Shown one piece after another: positions 9,470 to 17,524 of a DNA stretch of 64,000 nucleotides. Source of the stretch: Solitalea agri (GTDB lineage: Bacteria > Bacteroidota > Bacteroidia > Sphingobacteriales > Sphingobacteriaceae); NCBI RefSeq assembly GCF_023914155.1, contig NZ_JAMWYS010000009.1, forward strand, positions 124,001 to 188,000, read 5' to 3'. The position numbers and the translations under genes are program-made. The notes under the pieces were generated by a model, which did no database searches, had not been told where the DNA came from, and was given only the letters and a program-made list of their open reading frames with translations. Each line of letters starts with the position of its first letter. Positions within the stretch are counted from its first letter, which is position 1.

Positions 9470-9955
9470 ATGATACAACGCGTACAATCAATCTACTTAG
9501 CCATCGCTTTTATTGCAGCAACGGCTCTATTCTTTGTTCCTGTGATAAGTTTTGTGGATATGGACAACCAAGGACAAGGCAGTATTAAAGAATTGGTGGA
9601 GATTAAAACATCAGGCAAGTATGTTATGTCAATGGCAGGCCCTAACCAAGTCGAAACTTATATTCCGGGCATTATTTTAACAATTGCAGTAGCGGCGTTA
9701 GCATTAATTACGATCTTTCTTTATAAAAACAGAAAGCGTCAGATTAGTCTTTGCTGGATAAACGCATTTTTAGCTTTAGGTCTTTCAATCTTCATGATGA
9801 CTAAAGCACAACCTGCGAGTTTGGGACAAGTTTCGGAGTGGACTGCAAAAATTGGATCTTACCTCTTTACTGTGATCATTATTGCATTAATGCTGGCGCT
9901 ACGCTCGATCAGAAGAGATGAAAACCTTGTGCGCTCAGCTGATCGATTACGTTAA
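9470..9955 (+). CDS. DUF4293-family integral membrane protein
   Basis: A 161-residue protein that starts MIQRVQSIYLAIAFIAA, the hallmark start of the DUF4293 family of Bacteroidota. Four hydrophobic helices are visible (about 8-28, 62-82, 93-110 and 125-145) with an external loop between the first two and a basic C-terminus. The function is unknown; it would sit in the inner membrane. It is followed by a hairpin terminator at 9982-10016 and is probably monocistronic. Confidence 0.85.
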   Translation: MIQRVQSIYLAIAFIAATALFFVPVISFVDMDNQGQGSIKELVEIKTSGKYVMSMAGPNQVETYIPGIILTIAVAALALITIFLYKNRKRQISLCWINAFLALGLSIFMMTKAQPASLGQVSEWTAKIGSYLFTVIIIALMLALRSIRRDENLVRSADRLR

Positions 9956-9981
9956 TTAAAAGATTAAAATATAAAATAATG

Positions 9982-10016
9982 AAAAGCAGATGACCTTAAA
10001 TGGTTAATCTGCTTTT
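9982..10016 (+). terminator. intrinsic terminator after the DUF4293 gene
   Basis: AAAAGCAGAT pairs with ATCTGCTTTT, with further GACC/GGTT pairing in the arm, followed by T-rich sequence 26 bp after the stop. Confidence 0.75.
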
Positions 10017-10122
10017 TCTTTTAATTCCCTTTTAAATAGTATGATAGCTATCATTTTTATCCGATCAAGGATCTTTAAAAAAGATTAAAACCTGAAAATC
10101 AACAAGGTATATCAAAAACTTA

Positions 10123-10155
10123 TTTGGTTTTTAAAATAAAATAACCTTACCTTTG
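10123..10155 (+). promoter_or_regulatory. Bacteroidota sigma-A promoter of the DEAD-box helicase
   Basis: TTTG at 10123-10126 and TACCTTTG at 10148-10155 are separated by 21 bp, matching TTTG-N19-21-TAnnTTTG. The start site would be near 10162, giving a leader of about 120 nt. That leader contains a GATAAA/TTTATC hairpin and a TTAACC/GGTTAA hairpin (10250-10265) ending 15 nt before the ATG. Confidence 0.75.
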
Positions 10156-10280
10156 CGGCTGATAAAAACACCCGATGTTTATCGGAAAAGGTAGAGAGGC
10201 ATTTTGATCTGGCGATCATCCCCTTTTTAAATCCCAAGCTACCCTCCTGTTAACCATTCGGTTAAAACTTAAAAAACTTG

Positions 10281-12161
10281 ATGAATTTATTTGAACAATT
10301 GGGCATTGGCCCCAAAACTGTCCAAGCTATTACTGAGCTGGGATTCGAAGCGCCTACTCCTATTCAGGAACAAGCAATCCCAGAACTTTTAAAAGGCAAT
10401 CGTGACTTTGTTGGTTTAGCACAAACAGGTACCGGTAAAACTGCAGCATTTGGCTTGCCAATGCTGGAGCTTATCAACCTTGATTTGCGTCAGCCACAAG
10501 CGTTGGTATTATGTCCAACACGCGAACTTTGCTTACAAATTACTAACGACTTAGTAAATTTCAGTAAATACCTTGGCCAAGTTAATGTTGTAGCTGTTTA
10601 TGGCGGTGCCAGCATTATTAACCAAATGCGCGACCTTAAGCGTGGAGCTCACATTATTGTAGCTACTCCTGGCCGTATGTTGGATATTATCAACCGTAAT
10701 GTTATCAACTTTGATAATGTAAAAATCTCTGTGTTAGACGAAGCAGATGAGATGTTGAATATGGGTTTCCAGGAAGACATCAACTCTATCCTTTCTCACA
10801 CTCCTGACACTAAAAACACCTGGTTATTCTCGGCAACTATGCCAAATGAGGTACGTCGTATTTCACAAAATTACATGACCGACCCATTTGAATTAACCGT
10901 AGGTAATCGTAACGAAGGTAACGCTAACATTGAGCACGAATATTATGTTGCGAAAGCACGTGATAAATACGCTGCCTTTAAACGTTTAGTTGATTTTAAC
11001 CCTGAAATTTTCGGTATTGTTTTCTGTCGTACCAAAATTGAAACGCAGGAAATTGCTGAAGCTCTAATCCGTGATGGATACAATGCTGATGCTTTACACG
11101 GCGACTTATCACAGCAACAACGCGATAAAGTAATGAAACGCTACCGCGATCGTTCTTTACAGTTATTGATTGCTACTGACGTTGCAGCACGCGGTATTGA
11201 CGTTAACGACGTAACTCACGTAATTAACTATTCATTACCTGATGATGTAGAAAGCTACACTCACCGAAGTGGACGTACAGCTCGTGCTGGTAAAACCGGC
11301 GTTTCTATGGCTATTGTTAATAGCAAAGAAATGGGTAAAATCCGTCAGATTGAGCGTATTATAAAAAAGAAATTCACTAAATGTGATATTCCTAACGGAT
11401 TTGATGTTTGTGAAAAACAATTATTTGCGCTTATTCACAAAGTACACAATGTGCAATTGAATGACCAGATCGATCAGTACCTGGAACGCATAAATGCCGA
11501 ATTTGCTGATGTTAGCAAAGAAGATATCATTAAACGTTTTGCATCCTTAGAGTTCAACCGTTTCCTTGATTACTATAAAAACGCTCCTGATTTGAACGCC
11601 CGTGTAGACGAGCGCGAAGGTCGTGAACGTGTTGGTGAAAGAGGTGAAAGAGGCGAACGTCATACAATGCGCGGTGGAGCCGGCAAGTTTACTCGTTTAT
11701 TCGTTAACCTGGGTTCTCTTGATGACTTTACACGTGGTGACATGTTACGTTACATTTGCGACAATGCACATGTAAGTGGAAGCAAGATTGGCCGTATCGA
11801 TGTTAAAGGTGTTTACTCATTCTTTGAAATCGAAAGCGATAACGTTGACAAGATCTTCGAAGGTTTCAAAAGCAAAGATTTCAACGGCCGTCAGGTTCGT
11901 GTTGAAATTTCGCAAGACGGTGACCGTAAACGCGAAGAGCGTCGCTCAGGCTTTGGCGGTGGCGAACGTCGTTCGTTTGGCGGCAACCGCGAAGGTGGAA
12001 ACCGTGAAGGCGGTGAGCGTCGCAGCGGTGGCTTTGGAGGAAACCGTGAGCGTAATGGCGAACGTTCTGACAGAGGTGATCGCGGAGGCCGTGGTGGCTT
12101 CGGAGGTGGTAACCGTGAGCGCAGACCATCAAGCAGCGAAGATAAAAGAGGTCGTTGGTAA
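10281..12161 (+). CDS. DEAD-box ATP-dependent RNA helicase (DeaD/CsdA-like)
   Basis: The ATG at 10281 is preferred over a TTG one codon upstream. The helicase core carries the Q motif, motif I AQTGTGKT (47-54), DEAD (153-156), SAT (184-186) and motif VI HRSGRTAR (328-335). A DbpA/CsdA-type RNA-binding domain (about 475-545) follows, then a long Gly/Arg-rich tail. Such helicases remodel RNA in ribosome assembly and cold adaptation. The about 120-nt structured leader fits temperature or autoregulation, an inference only. The RGG tail gives long shadow frames on both strands that are not genes. Confidence 0.93.
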   Translation: MNLFEQLGIGPKTVQAITELGFEAPTPIQEQAIPELLKGNRDFVGLAQTGTGKTAAFGLPMLELINLDLRQPQALVLCPTRELCLQITNDLVNFSKYLGQVNVVAVYGGASIINQMRDLKRGAHIIVATPGRMLDIINRNVINFDNVKISVLDEADEMLNMGFQEDINSILSHTPDTKNTWLFSATMPNEVRRISQNYMTDPFELTVGNRNEGNANIEHEYYVAKARDKYAAFKRLVDFNPEIFGIVFCRTKIETQEIAEALIRDGYNADALHGDLSQQQRDKVMKRYRDRSLQLLIATDVAARGIDVNDVTHVINYSLPDDVESYTHRSGRTARAGKTGVSMAIVNSKEMGKIRQIERIIKKKFTKCDIPNGFDVCEKQLFALIHKVHNVQLNDQIDQYLERINAEFADVSKEDIIKRFASLEFNRFLDYYKNAPDLNARVDEREGRERVGERGERGERHTMRGGAGKFTRLFVNLGSLDDFTRGDMLRYICDNAHVSGSKIGRIDVKGVYSFFEIESDNVDKIFEGFKSKDFNGRQVRVEISQDGDRKREERRSGFGGGERRSFGGNREGGNREGGERRSGGFGGNRERNGERSDRGDRGGRGGFGGGNRERRPSSSEDKRGRW

Positions 12162-12181
12162 TCTCATTTAATCGATATAAA

Positions 12182-12212
12182 AAAGTCCGGATCAATGATC
12201 CGGACTTTTTTT
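12182..12212. terminator. bidirectional intrinsic terminator
   Basis: AAAGTCCGGAT pairs with ATCCGGACTTT over a 5-nt loop, flanked by A- and T-runs. It separates the convergent helicase and gpsA genes. Confidence 0.9.
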
Positions 12213-12265
12213 GTGCATTCAACTATTTCTTCTGTCAACAGGTCTTTGAACTCTGAAGCTTATTC

Positions 12266-13276
12266 CTAGCTTAACTTTTCTGCCAACAATCTTATTTCCA
12301 TACTTGGCGAAATATTTTCGTAAAGAATTGCGTAAACAGCCCTGCTGATAGGCATATATACTTTGTAGGTTCGATTAATCTCGTGCAAACATTTTACAGC
12401 GTAATATCCTTCAGCTACCATGTTCATTTCCAACTGGGCCGACTTCACTGAATACCCCTTTCCGACCATATTACCAAAGGTACGGTTGCGACTAAACTGG
12501 GAATATGCAGTTACCAGCAAATCCCCTAAGTAAGCCGAATCCTTTATATCACGATCAATCGGGTGAACTGCATCCACAAAACGCTTGATCTCTTGTAAGC
12601 CATTTGAAATTAGTACTGCTTGAAAATTATCACCATAACCTAATCCATGGCAAATTCCACTGGCAACAGCGAATATATTCTTTAACACAGCCGCGTATTC
12701 TGTACCGTAGATATCATCAGAAACAGTTGTTTTAATGTATCGGTTTAAAAGAGCTTGTGCAATCAATTCAGCTACATCATGATTCTTAGAAGCTATGGTC
12801 AGGTACGACAGTTTTTCTAATGCTACCTCTTCGGCATGGCAAGGACCAGATATTACTGCAATGTGACTCAATGGAACGTTATAACGGGTGTTCAAGAACT
12901 CCCCAATGATGAGGTTATCCGAGGGCTCAAAACCTTTAATAGCAGAAACAACAATCTTACCTTTAAAGTCTTCTTCCGACAACTCTGCAATGGCAGTCTT
13001 TAAAAAAGCTGCGGGAACAGCCAATATGATAACATCAACCTTTGCAATTGTTCCTTTCAGATCCGAGGTCAGGTTTTCTGGAGCAACATTAATTTCAACC
13101 GAACTTAAATAACGTGGATTATGACGATACTTCCGCAAATGCTCAATATCCTCATGATTACGCATCCACCAAAAAATAGTATGCTTACGGCTATTATCAG
13201 TAAGCATCTTTACAATGGCGGTTGCCCAGCTTCCACCGCCAATAACTAGTATATTCTTTTTCTCTTCGGTTAACAT
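12266..13276 (-). CDS. gpsA: glycerol-3-phosphate dehydrogenase [NAD(P)+]
   Basis: A 336-residue protein of standard GpsA length. The Rossmann loop IGGGSWATA is at residues 12-20. The second half carries the substrate-binding Lys-containing ALKNIFAVASGI-like helix and the SRNRTFG segment typical of GpsA. It reduces dihydroxyacetone phosphate to sn-glycerol-3-phosphate, the entry to phospholipid synthesis, in the cytoplasm. It lies downstream of the efflux locus on the same strand, but a hairpin at 13385-13420 separates them, so it is probably an independent transcript. Confidence 0.93.
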   Translation of the reverse strand: MLTEEKKNILVIGGGSWATAIVKMLTDNSRKHTIFWWMRNHEDIEHLRKYRHNPRYLSSVEINVAPENLTSDLKGTIAKVDVIILAVPAAFLKTAIAELSEEDFKGKIVVSAIKGFEPSDNLIIGEFLNTRYNVPLSHIAVISGPCHAEEVALEKLSYLTIASKNHDVAELIAQALLNRYIKTTVSDDIYGTEYAAVLKNIFAVASGICHGLGYGDNFQAVLISNGLQEIKRFVDAVHPIDRDIKDSAYLGDLLVTAYSQFSRNRTFGNMVGKGYSVKSAQLEMNMVAEGYYAVKCLHEINRTYKVYMPISRAVYAILYENISPSMEIRLLAEKLS

Positions 13277-13384
13277 TTATTAGGTATGAGTTCTTAAAGA
13301 TAAATAGTCTGCTCAATTGAGGCCACGAACTTTTAAACTCCTTAATTGGTTTTGAAATGGTTAACGACTAAACGTTTTAAAATA

Positions 13385-13420
13385 AAAATGGCCCAATTTT
13401 ACATTAAATTAGGCCATTTT
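13385..13420 (-). terminator. hairpin terminator of the MacA/efflux locus
   Basis: AAAATGGCCCAATTTT pairs with TAAATTAGGCCATTTT (14 of 16) over a 4-nt loop, just beyond the stop of the minus-strand adaptor gene, and is followed by T-rich sequence on the minus strand. Confidence 0.7.
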
Positions 13421-13437
13421 CAAGAAATTATTGAAAA

Positions 13438-14796
13438 CTATTTTTTCTTTTCGCCGGCGTACAACTTATCCTTCTCCACTTTTTTTACCTTATCGCCGCT
13501 CTTAAGTGTCTTAGATACTGCCAGATAGGGGCCAGTGATGACTTGATCACCCGCCTTTAAACCCGATTTAATTTCGATGAACGAATCGTTCTGAATACCG
13601 GTGGTTACGTTAACCGATTGAGCGACCCCATTACGCATAACAAATACCAAAGGCTGAACCTGATCCATTGATTTATCGGCCTTTTTATCATCCTCTTTTG
13701 ACTGAGGCCCTTTGTCTTTATCATCTTTTTTCTCTGGCTCGCGTGTGGTTACCGACTGAATAGGAACGGATAAAGCATTTGTTGATTTTTCGGTATGAAC
13801 ATCAACCGTTGAAGACAAACCCGGACGGAACGGCGACTCAGCGCTTCCTTTTAGTAACTGTTCATACGACGAAGGAATCAAATGCACTTTAACTTGAAAA
13901 TTAGTTACCTGGTCAGTGGTAGCAGTTGAGCTTGCAGTTGAAGCAGAATTAGCAATTGAAGTAACCACTCCTTTAAATTTCTTACCAAGGAAAGCATCTA
14001 CTTCAATATCAGCGGTGTCATTTAATGAAATACGATTAATATCGTTCTCATTTACATCAACCACAGCTTCCATGCTTTTTAAATCGGCAATACGCATAAT
14101 CTCGGTGCCCTGCATTTGAGCTGTACCTAATACGCGTTCACCTTTTTTAACGCTTAACAACGAAACAATTCCATCAATTGGAGAGTAGATAGTGGTCTTG
14201 GCAAGGTTAACCCCTGACTGTTCTAACGAAGCCTGAGTAGAGGCCACATTATAACGAGCAGCCTGTACACTTTGTTTAGCCGCGCTTACACTTTGCTTAG
14301 CCTGTTCATACTGAGCTAAAGCAGCATCATATTCTGATTGAGAAATTACTTTGTCCTGAAACAACTTTTGGTTACGGTTATAAGAAGCTTCGGCATTTTT
14401 AAAGGTAGCTTCAGCTGATGCAAGTTGAGCCTGGCTGTTGGCCATATTGGCTTTTACCTCATTCACCATTGCTTCCGAACGGCTATAATCAGATGCATAA
14501 AAGTCTGGACGAATCTTACATAACAACTGCCCTTTTTTAACCCTGTCACCTTCTTTCACATAAATCTCTACCAATTCACCTGAAACTTCCGGACTAAGTT
14601 TCACTTCTACTTCCGGTTGGATTTTACCACTTGCCGATACTGTTTCAACAATAGTTAGTTTTGAAACAGGCTCAACAGATACCTCCACTTCATCCTTGCC
14701 ACCGATCCATCCTTGTTTCTTACCAACAAATGCAACAATTATTAACAGCGCTACCGCACTCAACAAGTACCATAGCATTTTATTACTTTTCTTCAT
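13438..14796 (-). CDS. MacA/HlyD-type periplasmic adaptor (membrane fusion protein)
   Basis: A 452-residue protein with an N-terminal membrane anchor (about 8-25). A lipoyl half-domain (SPEVSGELVEIYVKEGDRV) is followed by a long alpha-helical hairpin rich in Ala/Gln/Ser (about 85-205), the returning lipoyl half (YSPIDGIVSLLSVKKGERV), a beta-barrel domain and a membrane-proximal domain with a KDDKDKGPQSKEDDKK insertion. This is the layout of adaptors of MacAB-TolC pumps. It is the last gene of the efflux cluster, 35 bp after the TolC-like gene, and would connect a MacB-type permease to the outer-membrane channel. Confidence 0.9.
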   Translation of the reverse strand: MKKSNKMLWYLLSAVALLIIVAFVGKKQGWIGGKDEVEVSVEPVSKLTIVETVSASGKIQPEVEVKLSPEVSGELVEIYVKEGDRVKKGQLLCKIRPDFYASDYSRSEAMVNEVKANMANSQAQLASAEATFKNAEASYNRNQKLFQDKVISQSEYDAALAQYEQAKQSVSAAKQSVQAARYNVASTQASLEQSGVNLAKTTIYSPIDGIVSLLSVKKGERVLGTAQMQGTEIMRIADLKSMEAVVDVNENDINRISLNDTADIEVDAFLGKKFKGVVTSIANSASTASSTATTDQVTNFQVKVHLIPSSYEQLLKGSAESPFRPGLSSTVDVHTEKSTNALSVPIQSVTTREPEKKDDKDKGPQSKEDDKKADKSMDQVQPLVFVMRNGVAQSVNVTTGIQNDSFIEIKSGLKAGDQVITGPYLAVSKTLKSGDKVKKVEKDKLYAGEKKK

Positions 14797-14831
14797 TTAA
14801 GTTTCGTGTTATTGCTGATCTATTATTTTTA

Positions 14832-16193
14832 TTATAAAGTTAACGGCTTTCCTAAGTAATAATCAATCACTTTGCTCTTAAAAATCATATCATATTTTGC
14901 CTGAAGAGCTTCCGATTCTGATTTACTGTAATTGTTTTTTGAAATATTCAGGTCCAAACTATTGATCAAGCCTACATCAAAACGTTTTTGACTGTATTCG
15001 TATGCTTTTTTAAGCGATTCGAAAGAACTTTGAGCTGATGCATATTTCTTTTCAGCAGCTCTTAAATCGGCAACAGATTGAGCAATGGTTTTGTTCAATA
15101 CATTTTTAGCTAATTCTTCACTGGCTTTAGCATTTTCATAATCAATTTTAGCCTTTTTAACATTGTTTCTGGACTGTAACCCATTGAATATCGGAATATT
15201 CAAACTAAAGTTCAGTGATTTACCTAAAAAGCTATCGTACTGATCGCTGAATGAAGGACGATGCTTTGAACCGTTGGGGTTATTTGGATCATCAGGAACT
15301 TCAAATTGCCATGAATAATATGAACCCATGTTAGCATTCATACTTAAAGTCGGATAATATGCTCCGCGTGCCATACTCACTAACTTTTCATAAGATAGCT
15401 TTTGATACTCACTGATCTTTATGGCAGGATTAATTTTCACTGCTTCATTATAAACATAATTAGCGTCGTATTGCAAATTGCTTGCTTTTAAAGCATTCTC
15501 ACTTGGGCGTTGAATGCTAAAAGCTTGTTGCGGTTCTAAACTCAACAATTGTTTTAATTCTAATGTTGAAATTTCAAATTGATTCTGTGCAGATGTTAAA
15601 TTTGTTTCATCTATAGCCACCTGTGCCTTAAACTGCAAATAGTCAGCTTCTGTAATACTTCCCACATCTGCTTTTTTCTTCGCCATTTCCGCCTGTTCCT
15701 GACTTACTTTTAATTGGTTGGTAAGGTTATTCACCTGCTCTTCATTGAATAGCGTAGCTAAAAACTGGGTAACGACATTTAACGAAACATCCTGAATGGT
15801 TTTTTCTACGTTACTTTGATTAGCCATTAAAGAATACTTTGCTTGCTTAATGGAATTCACTCTTTGTAAACCTGAGAATAAGTTCCAATTAGCCGACAAC
15901 CCATAATTAAGGTTATTGGTTGTTGTATTTGCATACTCGTAAGTAACCTGGTTAACACTCCGCCCAAAGTTATTAAGCTGTGAAATATTACCATTTACTG
16001 TAGGTGCCAAATCAAACTTAGATTGTGAATAATTTACTTCTGAAACGGATTGAGCAAATTTTGCCTGCTTTATACTCAAATTGTGCTCTAAAGCATAGTT
16101 CACACATTGCTCCAAGGTAAATTTCTCCTGGGCTTGTGCTTTATTAAACAGTAAAATACTTGATGTAATGAATAAGAATATCGGCTTTTTCAA
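14832..16193 (-). CDS. TolC-family outer membrane efflux channel protein
   Basis: An outer membrane efflux protein with two repeated halves rich in coiled-coil Ala/Gln/Asn heptads, LEQCVNYALEHNLSI at the mature start and the DLRAAEKKYASAQ helix near the end. The longest frame starts at an ATG at 16313, but this puts the signal peptide at internal residues 41-62. A TTG at 16193 gives a normal signal peptide (KKPIFLFITSSILLF then KAQAQ), so it is preferred; the longer form remains possible. It sits between a MacA-like adaptor and a MacB-type ATPase, together a complete tripartite pump. Confidence 0.88.
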   Translation of the reverse strand: MKKPIFLFITSSILLFNKAQAQEKFTLEQCVNYALEHNLSIKQAKFAQSVSEVNYSQSKFDLAPTVNGNISQLNNFGRSVNQVTYEYANTTTNNLNYGLSANWNLFSGLQRVNSIKQAKYSLMANQSNVEKTIQDVSLNVVTQFLATLFNEEQVNNLTNQLKVSQEQAEMAKKKADVGSITEADYLQFKAQVAIDETNLTSAQNQFEISTLELKQLLSLEPQQAFSIQRPSENALKASNLQYDANYVYNEAVKINPAIKISEYQKLSYEKLVSMARGAYYPTLSMNANMGSYYSWQFEVPDDPNNPNGSKHRPSFSDQYDSFLGKSLNFSLNIPIFNGLQSRNNVKKAKIDYENAKASEELAKNVLNKTIAQSVADLRAAEKKYASAQSSFESLKKAYEYSQKRFDVGLINSLDLNISKNNYSKSESEALQAKYDMIFKSKVIDYYLGKPLTL

Positions 16194-16296
16194 GGTATTT
16201 AAATTATTTGAGGCTGAAACTAAATATATTTTTTTTAATACAAGATATTTCTTGAAAGCTGTTGCCGTAATTTTTTGGTTACAGCTTATATAACTA

Positions 16297-16959
16297 TTAG
16301 GCAATTTTTCCATCTAACAGATTTATAATTCTTGAACCATACGACGCATTCTTTTCCGAATGGGTTACTTGTACAATGGTCACTCCGTCTTCTTTATTTA
16401 ATCGGGTAAACAAATCCATAATTTCTTCGCCTTGCTTTGAGTTGAGGTTACCCGTTGGCTCATCGGCTAAGATTAGTTTAGGCTTGGTGATCACCGCTCT
16501 GGCAATACCCACTAATTGCTGTTGTCCTCCTGATAATTGCTCCGGAAACAGGTCTTTCTTTCCAACAATCTGAAAGCGGTCTAATATGTCTGCAACCATG
16601 GCCTTACGCTCCGAAGAACTTATTTTATGATATAGCAGTGGTGTTTCAATATTTTCATAAACTGTTAACTCATCAATTAAATGATAGGCCTGAAATACAA
16701 AACCAATGTGTTTTTTATATAGCTCCGAGCGTTGTTTCTCTTTCAAGGTAAAAACAGATTCTCCTTCAAAAGAATACTCACCTTCAGAAGGGTCATCAAT
16801 CATACCCATAATGTGCAGTAAAGTAGATTTCCCGGAACCCGACGGGCCCATGATCGATGCAAACTCACCTTCTTTGATTTCAAGATCAATGTGACGCAGA
16901 ATATGCGCTTTAGCTGACCCGTTTGAATACCACTTTGATATATCTTTTAATTTTATCAT
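16297..16959 (-). CDS. ABC transporter ATP-binding protein (MacB/LolD type)
   Basis: A 220-residue stand-alone ATPase with Walker A GPSGSGKST, the [22 protein letters not shown]-loop region, signature LSGGQQQ, Walker [12 protein letters not shown] and the switch His in QVTHSEKNA. The family powers FtsX/MacB-type permeases that work by mechanotransmission. The signature continues LVGIARAV where most relatives, including the second ATPase of this locus at 32606-33283, have RVAVARAV. Upstream neighbours are a truncated and six intact permeases. Confidence 0.93.
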   Translation of the reverse strand: MIKLKDISKWYSNGSAKAHILRHIDLEIKEGEFASIMGPSGSGKSTLLHIMGMIDDPSEGEYSFEGESVFTLKEKQRSELYKKHIGFVFQAYHLIDELTVYENIETPLLYHKISSSERKAMVADILDRFQIVGKKDLFPEQLSGGQQQLVGIARAVITKPKLILADEPTGNLNSKQGEEIMDLFTRLNKEDGVTIVQVTHSEKNASYGSRIINLLDGKIA

Positions 16960-17022
16960 TCTTTTATAGTTTTAAGCCTTTAGGTTTTAGCTATTGGCTA
17001 TTAGGTTTATTAATTTATTTAG

Positions 17023-17415
17023 CTAACGACTAACAACTTCGGTAATTTCCGGTTCAAAGAAATTTCCACTGGGCAGCAATTTCTTATCACCGTACGACAA
17101 GGCATGCTCTCCTTCCCATGAACACATTACCACATACTTAAAGTCGCTGCCGTACTTGGCTTTAATTTCATCACCCAAAACATAAGGGACTGATCTTTGG
17201 GTTCCTTTAAAGCCATTAAAGGTTTGATTTTGCCAAACAGCAGCAATTTTATCGTGGTTTTTGAAATTCTTGTTAAATGATAATTCATCCCAAATCCATA
17301 AACCGATTAACATAGCCACCGCCATACCTACGGCCAATCCACCCAGATTGATGAATGAGAATATCTTGTGCCTCGAGAGGTTTCTAAGTGCGATCTTTAT
17401 ATAGTTTTTTAACAT
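17023..17415 (-). pseudogene. truncated MacB-type ABC permease (N-terminal 123 residues only)
   Basis: 130 residues that begin MLKNYIKIALRNLSRHKIFS like the neighbouring permeases and keep the first membrane helix and start of the periplasmic domain. The frame stops after GNFFEPEITEVVSR. The last codons (TTGTTAGTCGTTAG) are the TTAG-type intergenic repeat rather than permease sequence, so the gene was cut by a deletion ending in such a repeat. Six intact paralogues nearby are 786-815 residues. It could still make a one-helix membrane protein but cannot transport; it is most likely a decaying paralogue. Confidence 0.8.
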
Positions 17416-17524
17416 AGCTTTTAGCTTTATAGCCTTTAGCAGTTAGCTGTAGGTTATGATTTTTATAATTTATTTAATCAACGAGAGCTATCTAATGGCT
17501 AATAACTAATCGCCAATAGCTCTA

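Noticed and set aside
11776-12222. Long frames (131 aa plus, 113 aa minus) over the helicase C-terminus
   Set aside because: They are shadows of the GC-rich, repetitive RGG tail of the helicase, with low-complexity Val/Ala or His/Arg composition.
16194-16313. N-terminal extension of the TolC-like protein from the ATG at 16313
   Set aside because: It would place the signal peptide about 40 residues inside the protein; the TTG at 16193 is more plausible, though not proven.
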